In this document: positions 33,938 through 41,580 of the stretch, one piece after another | Position numbering within the stretch: the stretch's first letter is position 1 | Layout of the letters: each line of letters starts with the position of its first letter | Source: Adlercreutzia murintestinalis | GTDB lineage: Bacteria > Actinomycetota > Coriobacteriia > Coriobacteriales > Eggerthellaceae | Assembly (NCBI RefSeq): GCF_943192905.1 | Contig: NZ_CALPCC010000008.1 | Location: 1-64,000, forward strand | Direction of reading: 5' to 3' | Length of the DNA: 64,000 nt | Notes under the pieces: model-generated | The model's database searches: none | Seen by the model: only the letters and a program-made list of their open reading frames with translations | What the model was told of the DNA's origin: nothing | Translations under genes and position numbers: made by a program

Positions 33938-34927
33938 TCATCTTCCCAAACTCGCCTCATGGCGTCTGCGCGCCTCTTCGCTGTAGCGCCCCCGATAGCG
34001 CACATCGATCAGCTCGGCAACGATAGCGATCGCCAGCTCAGCTGGCGTCTTCGCGCCGAACTTCAAGCCGATGGGCCGTTTTACCCGCTCCCAATCCTCT
34101 TGCGTGATGCCAGCCGCCAGCACCAGATCACGCACCGTCTCGTTCTTGCCCGCGCATCCCATCATGCCCACGTAGTGCACGCTGTTCTCCAACGCCCAGA
34201 TGCAGCTTTGCGGGTCGAACATATGCCCGCGCGTGAGCACGCACACGTAGTCTTCCGGTCGCGCTGGCATGTTCTGCAATTCATGGAAGTCGCCCCCGTG
34301 CAACAAGATGCGCTCTGCAGTGGGAAAGCGCTCGTCGTTGAGAAATGCCGGGTCGTAGTCAACCGCAACCACCCGAAAGCCCACATGATCGGCCAGGCGC
34401 GCCAGCTCGACCGCCACATCGCTCGCACCGAGCAACCAGACGCGCACCTTGCCGAAGAGCGGCTCGCTCGCCCAGGTCAAGCCGTCGAATTGATCGTTGT
34501 GCATAGACGGTCCGCGCGTGACGTCCTTCATCTGGAAGATATCGCGCGGGCTCGGCTCGCGCGGGCTCACGATCTCCTTCGCATCGTTGCAGAAGAAGAC
34601 CATGTCCTGTCCATCGGCCGACCCTTGTTCGCCATACTTCTTCGTCACTTCATTGTCCACATTGGCCTGCGCCGCCTCGGCATCGTAGACCACCTTGAAC
34701 CCGATCCAGGCCAGATCGCCCTCGTCCATGGCGGCCAGCGCGCGCTCGAACGTGGGCAGGTCCGCCGCGGTCAGGCTGGCTGCGATGCGCGCGAGCGCCT
34801 CGGGCCCGATGTGCGGGTCGCCTTCGCTGGCCTCTTCTGAGAACGCCGGGAACTCCTCCACCGAGAGCTGCACCGGGCGCCCGGCCCGCAGATCCTCGAT
34901 GATGCCCTCGATCGCCTCACGCTTCAT
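33938..34927 (-). CDS. XdhC/CoxI family molybdoenzyme maturation protein
   Basis: A 329-residue XdhC-family protein. These proteins bind molybdenum cofactor, help sulfurate it and insert it into xanthine dehydrogenase-type hydroxylases. The N-terminal XdhC/CoxI domain is followed by a C-terminal Rossmann domain with VWLLGASDVAVELARLADHVGF, VVAVDYDPAFLNDERFP and DYVCVLTRGHMFD, then YVGMMGCAGKNETVRDLV and RPIGLKFGAKTPAELAIAI, which is diagnostic. It overlaps purN by 11 bp (ATGAAGCGTGA), placing it inside a purine-synthesis unit. No xanthine dehydrogenase subunit lies nearby, so its client is elsewhere. Confidence 0.85.
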   Translation of the reverse strand: MKREAIEGIIEDLRAGRPVQLSVEEFPAFSEEASEGDPHIGPEALARIAASLTAADLPTFERALAAMDEGDLAWIGFKVVYDAEAAQANVDNEVTKKYGEQGSADGQDMVFFCNDAKEIVSPREPSPRDIFQMKDVTRGPSMHNDQFDGLTWASEPLFGKVRVWLLGASDVAVELARLADHVGFRVVAVDYDPAFLNDERFPTAERILLHGGDFHELQNMPARPEDYVCVLTRGHMFDPQSCIWALENSVHYVGMMGCAGKNETVRDLVLAAGITQEDWERVKRPIGLKFGAKTPAELAIAIVAELIDVRYRGRYSEEARRRHEASLGR

Positions 34928-35531
34928 CTATATGCACCTTCCTCTCGGCATCCAGCCGCATGCGCCCCTCGGCGATGGCGCGCAGCACCTGTGGGTACAG
35001 TTCGTGCTCCACCGCATGGATGCGCGCTTCGAGCGCATCGCGCGTATCATGCTCCAAAACAGGCACCGCACGCTGCGCCACGATGGGGCCCTTATCGTAT
35101 TCCTCGTTCGCCAGATGCACCGTGACTCCCGTCACCTTCACGCCCGCATCCCATGCGTCCTGTATGGCATGCGCACCCGGAAACGACGGCAACAGCGCCG
35201 GATGCAGATTCAGCACGCGGTCGGGAAAGGCATTCAGCATCACCGGCGTTACCTTGCGCATGTACCCTGCCATGACCACCCATTCAGCACCTGCCTCATG
35301 CAAAGCGTCCACGATGGTCTCATCAACCGCATGCGCATCTTCGTACGCGCTGCGCTCAAGCACCAGCGTAGGAATGCCCGTCTTGCGCGCCCGTTCGATA
35401 CCGAACGCATCCGGATTCGATGCTACGACGAGCACCACCTGCACCGGAAGACCGCGCTGCGCTTCATCAAGGATCGCTTGGAAGTTGGTGCCGCTCCCTG
35501 AGAGCAGCACCCCGCATTTAAGCATGCTCAT
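34917..35531 (-). CDS. purN: Phosphoribosylglycinamide formyltransferase (folate-dependent)
   Basis: Transfers a formyl group from 10-formyl-THF to GAR in purine synthesis. With ATG 35531 it has 204 residues. The opening CGVLLSGSGTNFQAI, VVLVVASNPDAFGIERAR and the active-site stretch AGYMRKVTPV...VLNLHPALLPSFPG are clear. Downstream DAGVKVTGVTVHLANEEYDKGPIVAQ holds the catalytic His and Asp neighbours. The start overlaps the purM end by 14 bases, and a second ATG two codons later is possible; an AGGTG Shine-Dalgarno favours the first. Confidence 0.95.
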   Translation of the reverse strand: MSMLKCGVLLSGSGTNFQAILDEAQRGLPVQVVLVVASNPDAFGIERARKTGIPTLVLERSAYEDAHAVDETIVDALHEAGAEWVVMAGYMRKVTPVMLNAFPDRVLNLHPALLPSFPGAHAIQDAWDAGVKVTGVTVHLANEEYDKGPIVAQRAVPVLEHDTRDALEARIHAVEHELYPQVLRAIAEGRMRLDAERKVHIDEA

Positions 35532-36573
35532 AGCGCACCTGACCGCTTCCCGCCGCGACGCGTCCGATGGTGCATACCGTCTCTCCGGCAGCCTCAAGCG
35601 CCGCCTTCACGTCGTACTCGTCAGCGGCATCCACCATGAGAACCATGCCGATGCCCATATTGAACGTCTTGAGCGCCTCGGTTTGATCAAGGGTCGCCGC
35701 CGCGCACGCGCGCGCAACGATGGGCGGCACCTCCCACGTACCGAGCTGCACCACGGCATCCATCGTCTTCGGCAGCGCGCGATCGACGTTCTCGGTAATG
35801 CCCCCGCCGGTAATGTGTGCAAGAGAATGCACCGCACCTGGCAAGCTGCGAAGCACCCCGAGCACCGGTTTCACGTAGATACGCGTAGGGGTGAGCAGCG
35901 CCTCGAGCAGGCTCGCACCACCCAGATCATCCGCTGGAGCACGAAGGGCCGATGCCTCCACCCCTTCCACCAACACCTTGCGCGCCAGGGAATACCCGTT
36001 AGAGTGAAGGCCGCTCGAGGCGAGCCCCAAGAGCACATCGCCCTCGCGCACGCGGTCGGGCCCGATCATGTGCGCACGATCCACCAGCCCTACGCAAAAA
36101 CCGGAAAGATCGTAGTCATCAGGATCCATCACACCAGGATGCTCGGCCATCTCGCCACCGATCAGCGCGCATCCTGCCTGTTGACAGCCGCGAGCGATAC
36201 CACCCACGATATCGGCCATGGCCTCAGCGGAAAGCTTGCCAACCGCCACGTAATCGAGGAAGAACAAAGGCTCAGCACCAGTTGCCAGAATATCGTTAGC
36301 GCACATGGCGACCAGATCGATGCCCACCGTATCGTGCTTGCCCAGCATCTGGGCTACCTTCAGCTTCGTACCCACACCGTCGGTGCCGCTCACCAAGATG
36401 GGGTCTTCCATCTCCTTGGCCGCCTTGATGGAGAATAGCCCGCCGAAACCACCGATATCCCCGATCACCTCCGGACGGTACGTGGTATTCACGATGCCCT
36501 TGATGGCGCCGACCGCGCGTGCCCCCTCGGCCGTGCTTACCCCTGCTTGCTCGTACGTTACCGATTCAGCCAT
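35518..36573 (-). CDS. purM: Phosphoribosylformylglycinamidine cyclo-ligase (AIR synthetase)
   Basis: Closes the imidazole ring in purine synthesis using ATP. The 351 residues match the family. Key stretches are VTYEQAGVSTAEGARAV, LVSGTDGVGTKLKVA, the DLVAMCANDILATGAEPLFFLDY metal/ATP region and ALIGGEMAEHPGVM. AHITGGGITENVDRALP lies in the second half. Start 36573 has GGAAGGCGG 4-12 bases upstream, and a TAGAAT -10-like box is at 36610-36615. It leads purM-purN-xdhC. Confidence 0.97.
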   Translation of the reverse strand: MAESVTYEQAGVSTAEGARAVGAIKGIVNTTYRPEVIGDIGGFGGLFSIKAAKEMEDPILVSGTDGVGTKLKVAQMLGKHDTVGIDLVAMCANDILATGAEPLFFLDYVAVGKLSAEAMADIVGGIARGCQQAGCALIGGEMAEHPGVMDPDDYDLSGFCVGLVDRAHMIGPDRVREGDVLLGLASSGLHSNGYSLARKVLVEGVEASALRAPADDLGGASLLEALLTPTRIYVKPVLGVLRSLPGAVHSLAHITGGGITENVDRALPKTMDAVVQLGTWEVPPIVARACAAATLDQTEALKTFNMGIGMVLMVDAADEYDVKAALEAAGETVCTIGRVAAGSGQVRYEHA

Positions 36574-36847
36574 CTTGCCGCCTTCCGGGAAGAAAATGAT
36601 GATGAACCCATTCTATCGGAATCGCGCGCAGGTTCACCCAAGGAAGTCAGCGCAGCGCGCCCAGATGTGCCACGTGCGAGCGCGCGGTGTCCGGCAGTCG
36701 CATTACCGAGAGCATCACCTGGATGAATGCCGATATGATGCGCGCATCGAAGAGGAGCATGGGCGCGCGAGCGAAGCGCACCGCACCGCCGCGGATCCGG
36801 CACCGTTCGGCAGTGCGATGGTCGCATGGTGTAGCCCCAAGAAAGGA
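36574..36847. other. Intergenic region between purM and the purF terminator
   Basis: This stretch holds the candidate purM -10 (TAGAAT at 36610-36615 on the minus strand) and no gene that can be supported. A 37-codon minus-strand frame opening MLLFDARIISAFIQVML has protein-like codon use but no Shine-Dalgarno. It is left as an unproven small ORF or decayed gene fragment. Confidence 0.4.
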
Positions 36848-36884
36848 AATCGCCCGGGTGCTTGGTTCAAGCACTCGGGCGATT
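36844..36884 (-). terminator. Terminator of the sortase-purF unit
   Basis: A 16-bp stem (AATCGCCCGAGTGCTT with AAGCACCCGGGCGATT, one mismatch, 5-base loop) is followed on the minus strand by TTTCCTTTCTT. It lies about 180 bases after the purF stop. Confidence 0.7.
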
Positions 36885-37060
36885 CCGCTGCATCATCCCC
36901 TCAAATGGTGCAGCCGTTGCCAGCGAAGATGTCCCGCGCCTCCGCCTTCCGCGGCGCATCCTTGACCGACGTTCGCGCTTCGCCGAAGCCCCCTTTAAAA
37001 CATCAGCGCGCGCCCACCGGCAGAATGGGTCATATCAGGCAACTCTGGAAGTATACAACA

Positions 37061-38539
37061 CTATCCGGCAGTCCCGGCGTAAACCTCATTGAAATCACGC
37101 TTTGTGAAGAAACTCATCTGCGCCACCTCATCAGAGATGGGCACCGGGTACTCCCCGGTGAAGCACGCCTCGCAAAACCCTTGGGTGCGAGCATGGCGCA
37201 CCGCTTCGCGCAAGCCGTCCAACGAGAGGAACGCCAACGAATCAGACCCGATCCATTCGTTCATCTCTTCAAGCGTCATGTTCGCAGCGATGAGCTGGTC
37301 GCGCGTGTCGGTGTCGATGCCGTAGAAGCACGGCCACATCACCTCAGGGCTCGTAATGCGCAGGTGCACCTCGGTAGCGCCCGCATCGCGCAGCATCTGC
37401 ACCAGCTTCTTGGACGTGTTGCCCCGCACGATGCTATCGTCGATGACCACAAGCCGCTTGCCTGCGATCACATCGGGGAGCGGATTCAGCTTCAACCGAA
37501 TGCCCAGCTGCCGCATCTCCTGAGTTGGCTGGATGAACGTACGCCCAACATAGCGATTCTTCACGATGCCGTCGGTGTACTCGATACCGCTCTCAGCTGA
37601 AAAGCCCAGGGCTGCCGGTACGCCGGAGTCGGGCACCCCAAGCACGAGATCGGCCTCAACGGGCGCCTCGCGCGCGAGGATGCGGCCGGTATCACGACGC
37701 GCCTGATACACGCTTTGTCCGTCGATCACGCTATCGGGCCGCGCGAAATACACGTACTCGAAGATGCACGCCGCCGGTTTGGCAGCGCGTACCGCCTGCT
37801 CGCCACTGAGCCCGTCTTCGGCGAAACGCACGATCTCGCCCGGATTGACATCGCGAACGTATTCGGCGCCCACGATATCGAGCCCGCACGTTTCCGAACT
37901 GACCACCCAGCCCCGCCGATCGGGCAACTGCCCGATGCATAACGGCCGAATGCCGTGCGGGTCGCGAAAAGCATAGAGCGCATCGGCAGTGGCGATCACC
38001 ATGGCGTAGGCCCCGCGCATCAGCTCCATGGCATGCGCGATGCCATCACGAAGATGATGTGTCTCACGCGTTACCACGCCGATGGCTTTAGCAGCCACTT
38101 CGCTATCGGTGCTCGAGCGCAGCTGCACGCCCTCGTCGATCAGTCGTGCCCGCATCTGATTGGTGTTGGTCAGCGTACCGTTGTGCGCCAGCGCGAACAG
38201 CACATCGTCTATTGCTGACATGTGGGGCTGCGCCGCTTCCCACACAGCCTTGCTGCCGCTGGTGGAATAGCGCACATGCCCAATGGCCACATTGCCCGTC
38301 AGGCTCGCAAGGCTCGCATCGTCGAACACCTGCGTGACAAGCCCCAGGTCCTTCGCCACCGTGACCGTGCTGCCATCTCCCACGGCAATGCCTGCGCTCT
38401 CCTGCCCGCGATGCTGGAGCGCCTGCAGGCCGAAGCCCGTCATGCGCGCTACGTCGCTACCGGGCGCATAGATGCCGAACACCCCGCATTCTTCCTCCGG
38501 ATGATCGGGGATCACCCGCTGGGCGCCTCTCTCGCTCAT
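37061..38539 (-). CDS. purF: Amidophosphoribosyltransferase
   Basis: First committed enzyme of purine synthesis: PRPP + glutamine to phosphoribosylamine. The 492 residues include a 17-residue propeptide before the catalytic Cys (EEECGVFGIY), the glutaminase motifs HRGQESAGIA and GHVRYSTSGS, and the PRTase PRPP loop VVIDDSIVRGNTSKK. The C-terminal part contains cysteines (CFYGID, FCEACFTGEYP), as in [4Fe-4S]-containing Bacillus-type enzymes. The ATG overlaps the sortase stop by four bases (ATGA), so purF is translationally coupled to a sortase gene, an unusual pairing. Confidence 0.97.
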   Translation of the reverse strand: MSERGAQRVIPDHPEEECGVFGIYAPGSDVARMTGFGLQALQHRGQESAGIAVGDGSTVTVAKDLGLVTQVFDDASLASLTGNVAIGHVRYSTSGSKAVWEAAQPHMSAIDDVLFALAHNGTLTNTNQMRARLIDEGVQLRSSTDSEVAAKAIGVVTRETHHLRDGIAHAMELMRGAYAMVIATADALYAFRDPHGIRPLCIGQLPDRRGWVVSSETCGLDIVGAEYVRDVNPGEIVRFAEDGLSGEQAVRAAKPAACIFEYVYFARPDSVIDGQSVYQARRDTGRILAREAPVEADLVLGVPDSGVPAALGFSAESGIEYTDGIVKNRYVGRTFIQPTQEMRQLGIRLKLNPLPDVIAGKRLVVIDDSIVRGNTSKKLVQMLRDAGATEVHLRITSPEVMWPCFYGIDTDTRDQLIAANMTLEEMNEWIGSDSLAFLSLDGLREAVRHARTQGFCEACFTGEYPVPISDEVAQMSFFTKRDFNEVYAGTAG

Positions 38540-39609
38540 AGCGTCCTTTCCGCCACGTCGCTCGCAACGTCGGCTACATGACCTTCGTCAATCAACGAAT
38601 TGCCCAGCGCCACATCGCTGCCCGCTGGCAGGAACTCGTCCACCGTGCAAAACGTAACGATGCGATACCGGTTATCAGGCTCGCTGCACGTGCTGAACGC
38701 GAATACCTGTCGCACCTCGGAGGCCTCAGGCGCAGGTGGATCGGTCGGCTCCACGATGTTGGCATCCAAGCGCGCTTGCACGTATTCTTCGAGCCCTTCT
38801 TCGGTGCTGAACATGGGGATCACGATATCGGTCGACGAACCCAACACTTTGTTCACCGCAAACGAGGTGGTTCGAAAATTGCCTTCGGGCGTGAGCACAT
38901 AGAACGTGCGGTGCTGATTGAACAGATCGCTGTTCCAGGCGAAATCGGCCAGCAGCGCGAACATGGAGCCATTGGCCATATGGTGCGCATAGATCACGTT
39001 AACCTGATCGGTCCAATCGCCGCTATTGACCCCCTCCAAGAACACGCAACCATATTCGGCGCCGAAATCCCCCACGGAGTTCTGTCCGAAATTATGCTTG
39101 AGATAGTAGGTGCTGTCGTCTTCGCGCCAGCAAATGGGGTAGCTGATGATGGTGCCGGGAACATACACCCAACCCACCACGTCAGGATTGACCGCGCGCA
39201 GCGCATCCCAATCAACGTTGAAGCTGGCAAGCGTCGTGATATCGCCATCCTCGTTCAAGCTGAACGCCTCATCGGCCAGCTTGTCGTATTCGCTCTGACC
39301 ATTCCAGTACGTGAAGAGCAGCCAACCCAGACCGCCAAGCGCGCATGCCAACACGATGATGGCGGCGATGAACACCACGCGCCAAGCGGCACCGCCCTTG
39401 TGCTTCTTCTTGCGGGAAGGCTGCTGGGGCGGCTGCGCAGAACCCTGCATCGGCACCTGCCGCACCGGAGCAGGTGGACGGGGTGGACGCGGAGGCTGAG
39501 GGATGGAGCGATACGACTGGGGATACCCGGAGTTTTGCTGCACGGATGGCTGGAGCGGATATCTATCCGCATCGCTTCTGCTCATGATCGGGCCATACGT
39601 ATTGGTCAT
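38536..39609 (-). CDS. Class B sortase
   Basis: Membrane-anchored transpeptidase that links proteins to peptidoglycan or builds pili. The 357 residues begin with a Pro/Gln-rich cytosolic region (1-70) and one transmembrane helix (about 78-100). The SrtB-type catalytic domain follows. YYLKHNFGQ and GCVFLEG are class B signatures. Catalytic residues are His209 (VIYAHHM), Cys308 (FAFSTCSE) and Arg314 (NRYRIVTF). The start has AAGGCAGGT directly upstream. No LPXTG/NPQTN substrate protein is encoded in the window, so this looks like a housekeeping or orphan enzyme. It lies between a 39-residue membrane peptide gene and purF. Confidence 0.9.
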   Translation of the reverse strand: MTNTYGPIMSRSDADRYPLQPSVQQNSGYPQSYRSIPQPPRPPRPPAPVRQVPMQGSAQPPQQPSRKKKHKGGAAWRVVFIAAIIVLACALGGLGWLLFTYWNGQSEYDKLADEAFSLNEDGDITTLASFNVDWDALRAVNPDVVGWVYVPGTIISYPICWREDDSTYYLKHNFGQNSVGDFGAEYGCVFLEGVNSGDWTDQVNVIYAHHMANGSMFALLADFAWNSDLFNQHRTFYVLTPEGNFRTTSFAVNKVLGSSTDIVIPMFSTEEGLEEYVQARLDANIVEPTDPPAPEASEVRQVFAFSTCSEPDNRYRIVTFCTVDEFLPAGSDVALGNSLIDEGHVADVASDVAERTL

Positions 39610-39626
39610 ACCTGCCTTTTCGGGCG

Positions 39627-39746
39627 CTACTTCTTCTTCATCTCGTCGAAGAAGCCTTTACCGACAAAGATTACGATGATCAGCACGATAACGGCGATGA
39701 TAACGCCGATGACCCACGGCTCAATGGTCATACCGAACAGTTCCAT
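39627..39746 (-). CDS. Small single-span membrane peptide (39 aa)
   Basis: A short gene encoding 39 residues: polar start [11 protein letters not shown], one hydrophobic helix (about 12-29, rich in Val/Ile), then a charged end [11 protein letters not shown]. The ATG at 39746 has GGAGCGAGGAG upstream, and a TAGAAT -10-like box lies at 39779-39784, giving a leader of about 25 nt. The stop is 17 bp before the sortase gene on the same strand. The position suggests one transcript with sortase and purF. Possible roles are partner or regulator of the sortase (inference). No family is recognised. Confidence 0.65.
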   Translation of the reverse strand: MELFGMTIEPWVIGVIIAVIVLIIVIFVGKGFFDEMKKK

Positions 39747-39816
39747 GGAAACTCCTCGCTCCTTGATACGTTATGCCCATTCTAAAGCAATGCGCGCCGC
39801 TTTCATAGCCACCGCA

Positions 39817-41478
39817 TCAACCCAACCGCGCTTCGAGCGCTTCCACGATGAGGCGCAGCGCCTTGCAGCGCGCGTAACGCTTGTCGTCGCTTTCCAACAC
39901 CAACCAGGGCGCATAGGTGGTCGAGGTGAGGCGGAACATATCATCGATAGCGCTCTTATACTGAGCGTACTTGTCACGATTGCGCCAATCGTCAGGCGTG
40001 ATCTTCCATTGCTTGTCCGGATCGGCCGCCCGCGCTTCAAAGCGAGCAAGCTGCTCTTCGGGGCTCACGTCCACCCAGAACTTGAGCAAGATGGCGCCCC
40101 AATCAACCAGATCGTGCTCGAATTCGTTGATCTCGTCATACCCGCGTGCCCACGCCTCGGGCGCTGTGATGTCCTCTACCCGCTCTACCAACACGCGCCC
40201 GTACCACGAGCGATCGAACAGCGTTACGTGTCCAGCCTTTGGCAGGCGCGTCCAATAGCGCCACAGATGGGGATGGGCCAGTTCGGGTTTGGTCGGCGCC
40301 GGACTCGGCACGATGGTATACGCACGAGCATCGAGGGCTTGGGCCACCCGCTTGATGTTGCCGCCCTTGCCTGCCGCATCCCACCCTTCATACATCAAGA
40401 TGAGCGGTATGCGCGCCTGGTACATGAGGTTTTCCAACGTGAAGAGCCGCTTCTGAAGGCTCTTCAGCTCCTTTTTGTACTCATCGCGCGGCAGCACCAG
40501 ATCGTGCGCGATGCCGTCCACCGTAGGATGGTCAGCCACGATCTCGAAGCGCGACTGCGCAGGTGCGAACGAGTGCTGCGCTTCGGCTTGCGCGCGTGCC
40601 CCGAGCAGCTGATCGCTTTCCGATGCGCCTTCCTCGCGCATGCGGGCAAGCGCGGCATCAGCCCGACGATCCTGCTCGACGCGCAACTCGGCTGCCTGCG
40701 CATCCCCTGCGCGTTTGCGCGTGAGCGCCTGTTCGAGCGCATGCACCAGCGTACGCGCGATCAACAGATTCGCACTGCGCTTATCCTCGCCGTTGACGAG
40801 CACCCACGGCGCGAACGCATAATCAGATCCCTCGAGCAGTCGATCGAACAGCTTGTAGGCCCGATCGTAATCGGCCGTGCTCGCCAGCTTGCCCTCAGGC
40901 ACCCGCCAACGCGTGGCCGCGTCGTCGCGCAGCGCTTGCAGGCGCTTCTTCTGCGCTTTCTTCGATACATGCACGAAAAACTTCACCACCGTGTAGCCAT
41001 CCTCGTGCAACTGCTCTTCAAAATCGCTGATGGATTCCAAATAGTGCCGCGTGCCGCCTGTGGGCAGCATGAGCTCCGCCTCATCGCGCGCCATCATCAG
41101 CTGAGTGGCCTTCGTATACCACCCGCGATCGTAGAAGGTGATATGCCCGCGCTCTCCAAGCGCCTGCCAGAACTCTTCCATCATGGGATAGAAGCTCTCC
41201 ACCCCTCTGCGATATCCAGCGAAATCGCGCAAGGCACCAGCGTCCACATCAGCTGGCACATAGACGCTGGTGGCACGCGCATCCAAGTGATACATCAGAT
41301 CCGAGATGCGCGAACCCTTACCAGCCCCGTTCCACCCCTCGAAGAGAACGACCAAGCCAGCGCTTTCGCTGACCGCGCGCTGCTGGAGAACGACCAGGCG
41401 TCTCATGAGGGCATCGTGTTCTTGCTTGTATGCCGCCTTATCGGGGCGCGACGCACCCCAGTCGATCGTTTCCAGCAT
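39817..41478 (-). CDS. pap: Polyphosphate:AMP phosphotransferase (two-domain PPK2)
   Basis: A 553-residue class II PPK2 enzyme that phosphorylates AMP to ADP with polyphosphate. It has two tandem PPK2 domains. The first Walker A is EGWNGAGKGS (47-56), with the lid DRGWYTKATQLM. The second is EGWDAAGKGGNIKR (about 365-378) with FDRSWYGRVLVERVE, the active copy in homologues. Both domains end in a TYAPWLV/DYAFAPWVLV-type strand. ATG 41478 follows AAGGAGG. It is divergent from ppk1 across a 102-bp gap, so the polyphosphate-making and polyphosphate-using enzymes share a control region. Confidence 0.92.
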   Translation of the reverse strand: MLETIDWGASRPDKAAYKQEHDALMRRLVVLQQRAVSESAGLVVLFEGWNGAGKGSRISDLMYHLDARATSVYVPADVDAGALRDFAGYRRGVESFYPMMEEFWQALGERGHITFYDRGWYTKATQLMMARDEAELMLPTGGTRHYLESISDFEEQLHEDGYTVVKFFVHVSKKAQKKRLQALRDDAATRWRVPEGKLASTADYDRAYKLFDRLLEGSDYAFAPWVLVNGEDKRSANLLIARTLVHALEQALTRKRAGDAQAAELRVEQDRRADAALARMREEGASESDQLLGARAQAEAQHSFAPAQSRFEIVADHPTVDGIAHDLVLPRDEYKKELKSLQKRLFTLENLMYQARIPLILMYEGWDAAGKGGNIKRVAQALDARAYTIVPSPAPTKPELAHPHLWRYWTRLPKAGHVTLFDRSWYGRVLVERVEDITAPEAWARGYDEINEFEHDLVDWGAILLKFWVDVSPEEQLARFEARAADPDKQWKITPDDWRNRDKYAQYKSAIDDMFRLTSTTYAPWLVLESDDKRYARCKALRLIVEALEARLG

Positions 41479-41580
41479 GACATCCTCCTTACCGCTGCGC
41501 CAATCTTAGCACCGCACGCGCGCCGAGGGGTATACTTTTGCATGATCAAGGGCATCACAGCATGAACGAGGGGGCTCTCC

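Noticed and set aside
36647-36874. 75-codon minus-strand frame between purF and purM
   Set aside because: It reads through the purF terminator and has no Shine-Dalgarno; only its last 37 codons look protein-like, which is too little to call a gene.
38578-41565. A 995-codon plus-strand open frame antisense to the sortase, small peptide and pap genes
   Set aside because: It crosses three well-supported minus-strand genes. Its translation is a mirror of their codon pattern (His/Arg/Gln-rich, no domain), as expected for GC-rich coding DNA.
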